From contig OY540819.1 in assembly GCA_961205875.1 (NCBI GenBank), positions 8,868,501 to 8,932,500 of the forward strand: a stretch of 64,000 bases of DNA, in the 5' to 3' direction. The DNA is from Sialis fuliginosa (lineage: Eukaryota; Arthropoda; Insecta; Megaloptera; Sialidae). Shown here piece after piece: positions 11,230-21,774 of this stretch. The notes below the pieces were generated by a model that was not told the origin of the DNA, made no database searches, and saw only the letters and a list, made by a program, of their open reading frames with translations. The position numbers and the translations under genes are program-made. Each line of letters starts with the position of its first letter. Positions within the stretch are counted from its first letter, which is position 1.

Positions 11230-11520
11230 AAATTTTCTTTACAGTCAGTGTGACGGACAGATTGGCAACTTGGGTGCGTGAAAGGGATGTTTTCGGGGGA
11301 AGAGAAGGGGGTGAACGCAGGCAAGCAACAAGATAGATGAGCGCCATAATTAAAACTAGTAACGGAGCGTTTGTCGAGACAAACCTCAACAGGGCCGCGA
11401 ATCTGGTACCCCCCTCGTTTACCCGCACCACTAACGTGGCACCGCCGCGGCAGATTCTCAGCAACCGACAGTGGCGGATGCTTCACGAGAATGGGGTGGC
11501 TAAAAATAGGTGTGAAAATA
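11230..11520. other. GC-rich island, possible conserved element or exon
   Basis: Nearly 300 bp of balanced to GC-rich sequence (CGGGGGAAGAGAAGGGGGTG, GGCACCGCCGCGGCAGATTC) within DNA of about 70% AT. Overlapping open frames exist in three registers on both strands (68 to 90 codons), which is what a GC-rich, stop-poor patch gives by chance, so none is called as coding. It has no TIRs and no second copy in the window. Best guess is a conserved non-coding element. Confidence 0.35.
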
Positions 11521-11906
11521 ATAAAAGTTTCGTGACTACATAGACATGTTGACTGTCGAAAATGTTAAGATGATTATTTAATTAAACTTGGTTTTATTAA
11601 GATAAAAAAAACTTTTTAAGACGAATGGGGGGTGCTTTTTCTCTTCTTAACACGAAGAAAAATATTTGACTCAGAATTTCTTTAAACGGGAGACAATTGT
11701 AATTTTTCCATATTAATGATAATACACATTGTAAAGGATCTGCTGAAATTTTGCTATGCTGCATCGTAAATATTAAACGTTGTATTGTATAAAATATAAA
11801 ACGTTTGTTGAGACAAGTCTACCCATCTTTATTCAGCAATGGACAGTATGGATACATCTCTCTCTCACACACACACACATGATAACATTATTTAATAATT
11901 TTTTTA

Positions 11907-12057
11907 GTTGGTACCTTGTCAAAATTGATTAATACAGAATTAGGTCGAAACACGATGTGAAATGATAATTATGAAAAAAAATGTTTTCATTATTTTAATA
12001 ATTATCATTTTGCATTGTGTTTTGAACTATTCAAATCAATTTTGACAAGGTACCAAC
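11907..12057. mobile_element. TTA-flanked MITE (151 bp)
   Basis: TTA at 11904-11906 and 12058-12060 flank termini GTTGGTACCTTGTCAAAATT and its inverse (about 26 bp). Inside, GATAATTATGA and TAATAATTATC form a second inverted pair, so the whole element can fold into a long hairpin. The TTA duplication fits PIF/Harbinger. Confidence 0.75.
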
Positions 12058-12060
12058 TTA

Positions 12061-12875
12061 AAAAAAATCCCAGAGAAAAATCAATATTAATTATAGTTGG
12101 ACTCCTATAAGTTCGAATTCCCCTACATCGAAACAGAAGTTGTTTCCCTCACTTTTTACGCATGCGCAAACGGTGAGAAAATAATTATTAGAGTGGTTTC
12201 ACAATTATATAAATGGAAATATACGTACAACGTTATTAAACAGACGAAAAAAAAAACAATATGTAATCAAATATTTACAATAGTACTCAAATAAAACTCA
12301 AATATAGTCAATATCTTCTTTTCAAGAAATGATAAACTGTCAGATAACTTTTAAATTTTACCACCAGGGAGTTATGTTAGATCGCTCTGAGTAAAGTGTG
12401 CGAGAAAGAGAGAAAGCTATCCCCATCTCATTTCATTAGATCAGTATTGTGATGGAAGGGGTATCCTGTAAGTTCTAATTCCGAGAATTTTTGGTCCCGT
12501 ATCTTAAGAGTTCTACTGTATGTACAAGTCTTGAGGCAGTCCACTGCAATATGTGACGAACCGTTGGCCGATAACACGACCAAACCGACGCGGCTTACAC
12601 CCAGAAGCCAAGATCCATATCTACTGTATGTGTATTTATAAAAAAATGTTTCCATTTAAAAGCATCACACATCTTTTTACAATAAATCAAAAATATTCTC
12701 TCTAAAACAAAAATATTCTTCTGTAAATATATTAAAAGTCCTTATTACATTCATATATCAGTTAAAACATCCTCTTCATATTCTGTTATAATATGATATG
12801 ATATAATAGGTACAGATAATAATCCTAAACGTTCACTTTTATCTAAAGGGTACTGCAGATCTGTAGTTCTTTCAA
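12061..12875. other. Mixed spacer
   Basis: AT-rich with a slightly more complex stretch at 12430-12620 that has a 75-codon minus-strand open frame (12428-12655). Its product has no recognisable motif and composition alone can explain it, so no gene is called. Confidence 0.35.
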
Positions 12876-12879
12876 ACGA

Positions 12880-13010
12880 GCCGCCATTGACGCTCTGCCG
12901 TGAGTGCGTCGAGCGGGGTAAAGCAGAGTGGCAGGGGGCGTGGGGGGGTACACGAGATAGGTCCTCTGTAACGCGGTTAGGAATTTTAATGAGACCATTA
13001 CCGCCATTAT
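12880..13010. other. GC-rich island with G runs
   Basis: GAGCCGCCATTGACGCTCTG, GTGGCAGGGGGCGTGGGGGG and CTGTAACGCGG followed by TTAATGAGACCATTACCGCC. The right part has two TAAT/ATTA-type homeodomain cores. No repeat match in the window. Candidate regulatory element. Confidence 0.3.
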
Positions 13011-13439
13011 TATTTCGTATATAATTGTTTTGTGTAAATAGGGAAATGTGACTCTTAATTGGGGAATATTTTGAATGCGACAAAGTTTAGAAATATCGCT
13101 GTAATAATTAAAAGCGTATAATTATTACGGCGAAATATTTGTGTGACGTGTATTGAATGCTTTGTGTTGTTCGCCGAGGTTGTTGGCTTTTTATATTTGT
13201 GTAACTTTGAGTATGTTTTTACTGTATGTAGTTTTCTTGAAAAATTGGGTTTTAGATAAATTGAATGTTTTTTTTTTGGCGTCGATTCTTTTGTTTTAAT
13301 ACTCATACCCGAGTTACGGACTTCTGGTGCAACTTGGGGGTAGGATGAAGTATTTAATAATTTAATAAAAAAATGTATATCTTTCGTTGTACTTCTTATA
13401 TCGCTGCACATATTTTTCTATTATATTTAATTACTTTAT

Positions 13440-13612
13440 TTTGAAGAGGAAAAATTGTGTACGAGTACAAAAAAGTACTTTATTTTTTCCAAAAATTGTA
13501 CTTCAGTACAATTACAATTACTCTACATAATTATGTAGGTACTTAAGTGCAAGTACATTGCCAAAAAAGTACTTAAATGCAAAGCACTTAAGTACATTTA
13601 AATTGCCAATAA
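13440..13612. repeat. Tract rich in ACTTAAGTACTT-type words
   Basis: Contains many AAGTACTT, GTACTTAAGTGC and ACTTAAGTACATT words on both strands; second of three such tracts in the window (others at 8040 and 33300). Confidence 0.5.
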
Positions 13613-14122
13613 AATGTATTTTAGAACAAATACAGAAATTTTTGTGAGTTGTGACCCCTTCACCCCCATCCATGGGTACGCCAATGGCAAATAGTATTAC
13701 AAAAATGTTTATTAATAAATAATGAGATAAAATAAAAGTAATAAGTAAAATCGATTTAATATTAAATTAATAGATCAGAAAATATTTAATTTGATAGAAT
13801 TACAGAAAATATCCAATCATATAAATCCGTTACTACAAATAGAAGTAGATAACTTCTAGACAGATGTATTAGAGCTCTAAAGCTAGTTGGTTTTCTCAAT
13901 TGTAAGCATAGTAGATATTTGTTCTCAGTAGGATAAATTAGAAGTTGTAAGGTTTTCTTTATTATTAACCTCTTTAGTTTTACCCAACTGTAGATGTTAT
14001 TCAATTGAAATTATATTGTCTATTTGTACGTCTGCTTCAAATCCGACGTCATGTAAGTACTTTCATAAACATTCCTTACTCCAAATATTTAGGAGTCAGG
14101 CGTTTTATTTTTTAAAAGGTAA
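13613..14122. other. AT-rich spacer
   Basis: Starts with a short C-rich repeat-like fragment (13648-13690), then AT-rich DNA with no structure seen. Confidence 0.4.
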
Positions 14123-14124
14123 TA

Positions 14125-14292
14125 AGGTACTGGCACCAGTTATAGCCACTATAAGAGCAAGGTTTACTGTTTTTGTGATACTAATAAAACAAGTGATTCT
14201 TTATTTAATCAACTTAATTACCAAAGTCTGCAAATATAGTTTGTTTTTTAAATTATAGCCTTTTATTTTATTTATGTTTTTTCTGTAGTGAA
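14125..14292 (+). mobile_element. MITE family A, truncated copy 1
   Basis: Starts AGGTACTGGCACCAGTTATA after TA (14123-14124), matches the first ~165 bp of full-length family A elements through TTTATGTTTTTTCTGTAGTGAA, then stops matching. The right half is absent; a second, nearly full copy in the same orientation begins 188 bp further on. Confidence 0.75.
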
Positions 14293-14437
14293 TCACGACC
14301 GTGACCCGACATAAGTGATTTTGAAATATTTAATCTTGAGCATACGTGATCATGAATCAAAGTAAAACAAATTTGCATGATTTAATTTTATCGGAAGTAA
14401 GTCCGTAAGTATATTTTGAAAGTAAAAAAAAAACAAC

Positions 14438-14440
<3 letters not shown>

Positions 14441-14471
<31 letters not shown>
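14441..14471. repeat. (AT)n microsatellite
   Basis: About 15 uninterrupted AT units, lying between the two family A copies and ending a few bases before the second one. Confidence 0.9.
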
Positions 14472-14472
<1 letters not shown>

Positions 14473-14479
14473 CCAACTA

Positions 14480-15020
14480 AGGTAAAGGCACCAGTTATGG
14501 CCGCTATAAGAGCAAGTTTTTATCAATGGGCTTGTTTTTTATAATTCTCATGAACTCATGTTACTAATAAAACAAGTAACTCTTTATTTAATCAACTAAA
14601 TTACCAAAGTCCGCAAATATAGTTTTTTTTTTAATTAATGTCTTTTATTTTATTTCTAATAATAATATTTAATAAATAATATTTATATCTAAACTAGTAA
14701 TGAGCACGCAGTGATGGACACTTGCTAATGATTACAATTTGATAAATACTACGACACAAAAGATATAAAAGAAAGATTCGTCAAATTAGAAACAATGTAA
14801 AGCAGTTACTATGATAATATAATAATTAATAAATGTCCACCATTTTGATACCTATTGGCCGATTGTCATCAAATCACGCTGTAAGACAGTTAAATGTATA
14901 TAACATAGATTAATATTCAGAAATGGTAGTAATCAAATATCAACAAATATTTCTAATTCAGTACATTTAATTAAAAAATGGCCATTACTGGGGCCATATC
15001 CAAGACTGGTGCCAGTACCT
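14480..15020 (+). mobile_element. MITE family A, copy 2 (about 540 bp)
   Basis: Begins AGGTAAAGGCACCAGTTATG after TA and ends ACTGGTGCCAGTACCT. The inner part carries the family hallmarks: CTATAAGAGCAAG, ACTAATAAAACAAGTAACTC, CACCATTTTGATACC, AATCAAATATCAACAAATAT and CCATATCCAAGACTGG. No coding capacity. Confidence 0.85.
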
Positions 15021-15289
15021 AATAGACTATTGATTTAATATTGTAGTTAAATAAAATTTATTTTTATGTAATAAGCAGATTTTAGTTAAATTGTAAAATG
15101 AAAATTCTTTTTTGTTTATATACTTTCCATAGAACTGTACTTTTTACATCAGAACCGGCCGTCCAGCCCCATTTTTGTAAAATTTTTCAATGAGGATAAC
15201 GACCTATCAAAATTAGTTTAACGATATGATAAAAACACATACATACGTATCGCGAAATAAAAGAATCACTGGAGGTAAATCTGCAGCAA

Positions 15290-15500
15290 TAATAATCCTG
15301 GCTGTATTCATTACCTTGAATACCCGTTTAATTAGCTCATTAGCTGTGTAATTGATGCCTGGGGCAGCGCCGCGACGCCAGGGCGGGGGGTGGGTGGGTG
15401 GGTGGAGGTAGCGACGGACGCTCGCACATCGATCCGCGTGCGACTCCGTGCTGCTTAACTCGACTGGAATGAGTTATAGACAAATTGGATAATTGGCGAT
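15290..15500. promoter_or_regulatory. Candidate enhancer or promoter island with a G-quadruplex motif
   Basis: Left part has packed homeodomain-type words (TTCATTACC, GTTTAATTAGCTCATTAG, TGTAATTGATG). The right part is GC-rich (GCAGCGCCGCGACGCCAGGG) and continues with a run of five G blocks separated by single bases (15381-15403), a canonical G-quadruplex pattern. No repeat copy and no exon frame. AT-rich homeodomain words next to a GC-rich island are typical of conserved regulatory DNA, but conservation cannot be tested here. Confidence 0.4.
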
Positions 15501-15556
15501 CATTAAATGCGAAATTGTTGAAAGTTATTATGATTTATATATGTGTATATTTGGGT

Positions 15557-15573
15557 GGGGGGGGGGGGGGGGG
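15557..15573. repeat. Poly-G tract (17 G)
   Basis: Uninterrupted G run following GGGT. Length polymorphism and sequencing error are both likely here. Confidence 0.9.
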
Positions 15574-15999
15574 TATGATAAATGTTTTTATTTTACTGAC
15601 TTTACTGTAAATTTGTAAATAATGAGTTCCAATTGCGTTAATTGGTTGATTTTGAGTAGCTGTATTATTTTTAAAATGACTATATATACGTATGCTTATC
15701 AATTTAATTAATTAATACATATTTCTCTTTTACTTTTGGATTTTAATCAGTCATATATTGGTAGTTCTACAAACGAGGGAATTTTGGACGGCCCGACTTA
15801 TTTCGTAATTATAAAAAGCTGTCAGAATCACATAACGTAAAAATAGTAACAGTTTTCTTATGATATTGCAATGTCGAATTTGTACTTCTTTGATTGTATG
15901 TATTGTTAAAATATCAAAAAATACGAAAACTAGAATAAATAAAGAAATTTTCTTGTAATTTGTAAATTCTATTATACATTTATAGCATTTGAATACATC
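15574..15999. other. AT-rich spacer
   Basis: Only an 84-codon minus-strand open frame (15751-16005) of AT-driven composition (Phe, Ile, Lys, Tyr rich) with no family signal. Not called as a gene. Confidence 0.4.
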
Positions 16000-16090
16000 C
16001 CCCAAGTGACGTCAATTCCCACGCGGCCGCTGATTGGTCAAGGTGCTGATGAGACTACCTTGTCTTTATATACCTTGGATTCAGCCTAAT
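16000..16090 (+). promoter_or_regulatory. Candidate promoter: CRE, inverted CCAAT and TATA
   Basis: A perfect cAMP-response element TGACGTCA at 16007-16014 is followed by a NotI-like GCGGCCGC (16023-16030), ATTGG (inverted CCAAT) at 16033-16037 and TTTATATA at 16065-16072. This order and spacing look like a classical upstream-factor plus TATA promoter. An initiator is expected near 16097 but that stretch is A/T-rich with no CAGT; TCAG at 16081 is too close. It could instead be an enhancer. No gene body is visible in the next 1 kb. Confidence 0.35.
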
Positions 16091-16870
16091 AAAAAAAGTT
16101 TATTATTATATTTATACATGTTATTTATATTTACATAGATAAATATAGTTATGTATGTAATGTACATAATATACAATGTACGTGTATGTCAGAAAACAGT
16201 GTAAGATAGATATTTTCTTCATGTTTTATAGAGCAATTAACGCAAAAATAGCAAACCATGAACTGTTAGAAGTTGGGCTCAACAACTGGCACTAATTATA
16301 AAGAGAGTTGCAAAAATATTATGGTCATTATACAATGTTTATGTCATTGGAAACAGACAGGGCTCATTAATTCCACGGTTATTGTTGAGAATCTCTCGCT
16401 CTGCGATGACTATTTCTATGATAATTCGTCAATTAAATGTGGGAAACGTGGCCGCGGCGGCGTAAAATAAAATTGTTGATAAACAAATTAATTTAGGAAT
16501 CTGGAAGGAACGAGTGTGCCATTTAATTTAATTAATATTTTTTTGGCGTGAAATCGAATTCAGTGGCTTGTTTATACTGTTTTTATCGGGCTAGTGTCTT
16601 TTTGACTACGGGTGTTTTTTCATGTGTGAAATAATTGATGGTTTTGTTTGGGGTTAGGAAGATGGTATAATTTTGTATCTGTCGGCAATGTCGGTTACTG
16701 ATTTTGATAATTTAAGGCTCGTCGTAGATGGGTTTAAAATTGAAATATAAAAAAACATTTCACTTCCAAGAAAGGTAAAATATCGAAATTAATTATTATG
16801 ATTGTTGCTAACCTATTTATTTTTTGATTTTCATATAAATGGCGTTTTCTGGAAGATTTAAAAATATAAT
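16091..16870. other. Spacer with a mixed-composition patch
   Basis: The patch at 16270-16460 is less AT-biased and ends in AAACGTGGCCGCGGCGGCG. A 65-codon + frame covers it but has no recognisable motif. Might be a conserved element linked to the promoter-like cluster just upstream. Confidence 0.35.
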
Positions 16871-16876
16871 TTTACA

Positions 16877-17109
16877 CGATTTCCTCACTAACTACTGAAC
16901 GGATTTTATTTCGCTTTTCACTAATGGATAGGTTAGGTTTAGGTATATAATTTGTGGATATTTTGTGTAAATTATACAAAGTCGGGAAAAAATCAATTCT
17001 TGGTGAACCGTGTGTTGGGTGAGCATGTTGGGTTGGCATGTTGAATATTTTAGGTCACTATATGATTTTGTGGATATTAACCCAGGTAACACCGGGTCTA
17101 ATGCGCTAA
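16877..17109 (+). mobile_element. Helitron-like repeat, 5'-truncated copy
   Basis: Contains ACTACTGAACGGATTTTATT, GGTTTAGGTATATAATTTGTG and ends TTAACCCAGGTAACACCGGG then TCTAATGCGCTAA. The hairpin (CCCRG/CCGGG) and the CTRR-type end match the copies at 26617 and 33953. Confidence 0.6.
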
Positions 17110-19035
17110 AAATATATAAAACGTATTGAACTGTTGAAATATGAAACAAATAAGAAGCCATTGATAAAACAACAGGATGAAATAAAGTCATACATAGAAT
17201 AGAATTAAAATATATCTCAAACATTAACAAAAACAACAATTAATGTAATATAAGAAAGTGTTAACTTATGTAATTTCTTCTGTATCGTATATACAAAAGT
17301 CTTTTATTTAATAAAATATATTCCTAATATAATGCACAATCGACACCACTGTACAGAATTGTGTATTATTGTTGGCTATGCGAACAAACACGTTAAATCA
17401 CAGAAATTAGCATGTAAAAGAGGATATATTTGATTAATAAAATGAGTTGCGCAAAGATATTGTGGTGCCTTTTTTTCATTAAAATCCGGTTAATAAAAAT
17501 GCCAGTGGCATATCATTATGGCCGCTGACAACTCTAAGAAAACTGGTATTTGTGAAGCCAAGTTCTGCGCTAATAAGTTTTGATACGTTCAAATTGACAA
17601 CGGATATTTGATTATTAAACAATGGGGATAATTGTCTTTATTTTGTGTATTAATATATAAATTTTTTTTAAACTTTCTTATTCTTTTTACAAAATAAATG
17701 TCAGTGATTTCTAATTTTTTATTTAGAAGAAGATTCCTGCTGTTACATTTTATAAACAAGTTAATAAAAAATTACCTTTGGTATTAAAAAGTAATACTAT
17801 CTTAAATTGAGTAAAAAATAAATTGGTTGAGTAATTATTGTAATTATAAATTTATATAAATAACCGTACCATCGTTACGTTAATGATTTATACGTTTCTC
17901 TTATTAACGATCAATTCTATTTTAAATTAACACATTATTATTCCATGTAGAATAATCTATTTCCGTATGCTATATATAATGTGATAATTTGAAATAAAAT
18001 TTCATCATGAAATTATTGACATACATAGTTACATTTAATTATAGACATTTTCCGCGGCTTCGTTCGTATGTATTGTTACTTTAATTTATTGATGGTTTCA
18101 AAAGGTAAATCGTACATTTTTCTTAGTACGTTTTTGATCTATAGTTAAAATTAAATTATTGGTTTAATTATTTATTTTTTTAATCAATTATCATAAAGTC
18201 TAAACGAATTATAGGGTTTTACGTTGAAAACAGTGAAAGTCCCACCAGAATCGGTTCAGAATAAAGTCGGAAATTACAAACGACAGAAAAAAATTGGATT
18301 ATTTTGCCTACAATTTCTTTATGCGGACAAATCGTACAGATTTATAATTAAAGTATTGATTATTAATTATTTTAGTTATGTTATAAACTATTTAAATGAG
18401 TCGTTATATTTAAAAAATCTTTATTAAAATATTTTAACGTTGTGATAAAAAAATCAAAACATACTTTTTTAATTAAGTCTCTTTGACAATATTTGTGAAA
18501 GTGTAAATTAATTATCTGTAGAAATTTAGTTTTATAACTGGAAATAATTAAAAAATAAAGACATAAAATAACGTTTTATGATATTTATTTAGAACGTGCT
18601 ACTATCACTTTTTGATTATATTAATATAGACACAGCCAGGAAATGTTAATATTAAATAAATTAATATTTTATTAACTCATTAAATTTGACAACTGTCCTT
18701 TTAAATATTTTTCTACCGTTTCGAATTTTGTCCATTAAAATTTTTTATAAATGAATGCATTAAAACTAACTAAAGTATAGTTTTACAGTAAAATTAAATT
18801 TTTTTGTGGAATTATATATTTTTTAAGGTCCTTGAATCTACTATTATCTTAATGACGTATGTCTGTCTGTCTGTGAATACTGCAGCTAAATAAGTGGAAC
18901 TCACAAACATGAAATGTCAAACTCAAAGTTCTTGTATACTGTAAATGTGCACCTTCAATTTTTGAAGAGCATCACTGAACCGCAATTAAATGTTTATTTT
19001 TGTCAGTTTTTTGACAGCTCCTTCGTGTTTATTGT
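17110..19035. other. AT-rich spacer with small relics
   Basis: About 1.9 kb of AT-rich DNA. Visible relics are TCCGCGGCTTCGTTCG at 18050-18067, a decayed end of the 7544-type Helitron repeat, and (TGTC)n at about 18859-18875. No gene signal. Confidence 0.45.
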
Positions 19036-19039
19036 ATAT

Positions 19040-19055
19040 GGGGGGGGGGGGGGGG
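19040..19055. repeat. Poly-G tract (16 G)
   Basis: Uninterrupted G run following TTGTATATG; a second example beside the 15557 tract, in otherwise AT-rich DNA. Confidence 0.9.
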
Positions 19056-19928
19056 TAAGGTGTAGGTATAGGAAAATTGGAAATGGACCAATCAACTTTT
19101 TTATAAATATTAGTTTTCGAAAAATTTAATGTATAAAAACGTCTTGTGGTGTCCACAGTTGAATTTCTAAATAGGGATAATTGATTGAGAAGGTTATCAA
19201 TATTATATGATCGATATTAATATCATCTGTTTAAATCTGATGATAAATAAATAACAAAGAAAGTTGGAGTAGAATTTGTATAATATAAATATGAGTTTCT
19301 CTATAATATTTTCATTTGGTTTAAATACCGAAATACGTTCGTTACAAAATGAAATATATTTAATGTACACATATACGAATGTAATAAATAATATCATGTG
19401 TACAGAGAATAGAATTAAATAATACAATTATACACTTATAGTTTACTTCAATACTTTCGAGTTGATAATTTAATTTGTAAAATTTCCACAGTTCTCCAGA
19501 TTGTGTCTGTAGTACGAAATTGAATAACATTAAGCAAATATTAAATAAGCCTACAGTAATGTCAATTTTAGTGCTCATTAAATTTGTCTTTACTTAATTA
19601 ACAAGTAGCTTTGCTCGGGCGAATCGTTTTAAATAATTAATTAACTTTTCAACAGTTCGTTGATTGAACAAATAAGAATTGTTGTATTATACACGAATAC
19701 CATATAATATTATACTTGTTACGAATAATAACTTATTTAGTAATGTAAGAAATCAGAGGAGATCTCGAGTGCTTTAATTATCACGGAAACCAATTGATTC
19801 AAAATGTGGGCGGCACCCACAGTGGTTCTCAATAAGTGTATTTATATTATTTTGTACAAAAACATGTTTTAATTATTTAACTTTTTCATGAAAATAAAAA
19901 AGAAAATTTTTCAAAAGTAAATTAGCCA
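19056..19928. other. AT-rich spacer
   Basis: A short relic TAGCTTTGCTCGGGCG at 19608-19623 resembles the GC hairpin end of lepidopteran interspersed repeats. Nothing else recognised; the two overlapping minus-strand frames here are AT-composition products. Confidence 0.45.
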
Positions 19929-19931
19929 TTA

Positions 19932-20473
19932 TAGTCCTCGGACCCGGCTTTAAATTTTGAAATAAAAAATACTTCTCTGAAACTTCGTGAATGGATTCAT
20001 TTTGGCGTAACTTACAACTTTTTTATCTTCGAAAATTTTTAATGTGGCATGCGTCAAACATAGTTATAGGAAATTTACGAATAACCCTTTCTTTTTTACT
20101 TGAATTACAATATTTTATAATGCAAACATCGGAAAATATATTGAACTACAAAAATATTGGTGCATTAGCGAGACCTACACCCTCAATATGTCAAATTCAT
20201 GATGTTATGTAATTTATAAATAACCGGTTGATTTTTGCACAATTGCTAGATAAATAATAGTAAAATGTTATGGTTATACTGGCCTACAAAAATCAAGGGT
20301 CTTTTGCCCTGACCTACGCCCTAAACATGTTTCACGCATGCCACATCAAAAACGCCCCAATTCTCAGAATTTTTGAAGATAAAAAAGTTGTAGGTTACGC
20401 CAAAATGAATCCACTCACGAAGTTTCAGAGGAGTATTTTTTATTTCAAAATTTAAAGCCGGGACTGAGGACTA
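19932..20473. mobile_element. TTA-flanked foldback element (542 bp)
   Basis: TTA at 19929-19931 and 20474-20476 flank termini TAGTCCTCGGACCCGGCTTT and an inverse end GAGGACTA. The inverted arms continue for about 130 bp (ACTTCGTGAATGGATTCATT, TTGGCGTAACTTACAACTTT and GTGGCATGCGTCAAACA on the left with their complements at 20333-20473), with several mismatches and a central non-repeated 270 bp. Harbinger-type target duplication; no transposase frame. Several short ORFs here are within the arms. Confidence 0.75.
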
Positions 20474-20476
20474 TTA

Positions 20477-21470
20477 CTTTAATCAAGAAAGTCTTAAAAA
20501 AAAAAACTATACTATCTTTAAACTTTTTATTGAAATTTGGCTAAAAATCTCGATTCAAATTATCGAATCGATGATATCAAATATGTTTTGGAATCTTTTC
20601 AAACCACCAAAATCTTGTTCTTTTAAAAGTTGCAAGATTCCCAATTTTCTAACATTTTACTTTTTTTCCACTTTAGAAAATTCATGTATTGCGGTGGTTG
20701 CGCGGATAAGAGATATTTCAAAAATATTGCTGCATATATTATATAAAAATAGAAATGTCATTTTTGATTACTTCAGTAGTTTTAATTTGAGATAAAAGCA
20801 ATATTATAAATGGATTCTTTTGAAAAAGTTCAATCTTTTTATACAAATAAAAATCTTTATATTTCATTTAAATTAAATTAATTTATTTATGTCACAAGCG
20901 ATTTGTAAGTAAGTGTATTAAGAAGCTTTTAAAAGCAAAGTATTACGAAATACGAATAAAATTTTGCTGATTATTAAGTGTTTTCTAAAAATATCTTCGT
21001 TCCACATTCACACATTACCGTTAAATGTGTTTTTGTCATTAAAATAACATTTTTACATTAACACTTACATAAAAATCAATTTATTTAATGGACATTCCAA
21101 CGTGTTAGTAATTTGACAGAAGATACATTTTATTTAACAAGTAGCAATGCAAAATAAATTAGCAAAAATCATACACTTAGGAATTTGAAAACCTTTTAAG
21201 ATACTCATTTGGACGATGTTCAGTATGCTGAGATTGTTTTTTCGTTTGTATTGAAAGATGTATTATTTTTATATAAATTCTGTTTTACACGGGACACTTT
21301 GTATTTTTGTATAACAAGTAATTATTTAATTACGTTGTTTCGCATACCATTCCTTTTTTTCAACTATTTATGACAGCTTGAATTCTTTTTCCTTAGTTAA
21401 TTAGTTTGTCTAAACCTTAAGTCTAAGGATTGATAATAGAGGAACATAAAATTAATATGGAGGTTCTCTA
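20477..21470. other. AT-rich spacer, nothing recognised
   Basis: AT-rich DNA with a weak unassigned repeat-like texture; no borders, islands or exon signals found. Confidence 0.4.
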
Positions 21471-21472
21471 AT

Positions 21473-21770
21473 ATCCGGTTTAATAAAGGAGCTAACAAAT
21501 TTGCATTTTTCAAACGGGGTATTAATTCTGTGATAGTATCTATGGATTTGTTATGCAATCTAGAGCAGTTATACTTCAACTTATTGGTAACTCTGACTGT
21601 ACAAAATAACTTTCATAATATCACCACTATTTTAATACCGTTGGTGTTAACATACCACGCGTGCGCGAAACTTTTCAAACACTTCAAGAAATTTCAAGGA
21701 AACTGTCAGATAGTTTGGAAACCTCATTTGAAAGTACTTGCGAAGTTGCAAATTTACCGAAAAAAAACAA
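21473..21770. mobile_element. Harbinger-like MITE, group B copy 3 (diverged)
   Basis: Left end ATCCGGTTTAATAAAGGAGC is a decayed form of the group B terminus. The body (AAACGGGGTATTAATTCTG, CATAATATCACCACTATTTT, TACCACGCGTGCGCGAAAC, ACCTCATTTGAAAGTACTTG) is the inverse of the element at 54450-54722. The right terminus is lost. Open frames on both strands run through it but are not genes. Confidence 0.65.
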
Positions 21771-21774
21771 TATA

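Noticed and set aside
11214..11486. Overlapping 81-90 codon frames on the minus strand and 68 codons on the plus strand
   Set aside because: Open frames in three registers of one GC-rich patch indicate a stop-poor composition, not coding; kept only as an unexplained island.
13055..13411. 118-codon minus-strand open frame
   Set aside because: Lys/Asn/Ser/Thr-rich composition matches AT-rich DNA; no domain, and no start context or splice support.
20040..20450. Two open frames (73 and 61 codons) at 19991-20212 and 20270-20455
   Set aside because: Both start or end in the inverted arms of the foldback element at 19932-20473.
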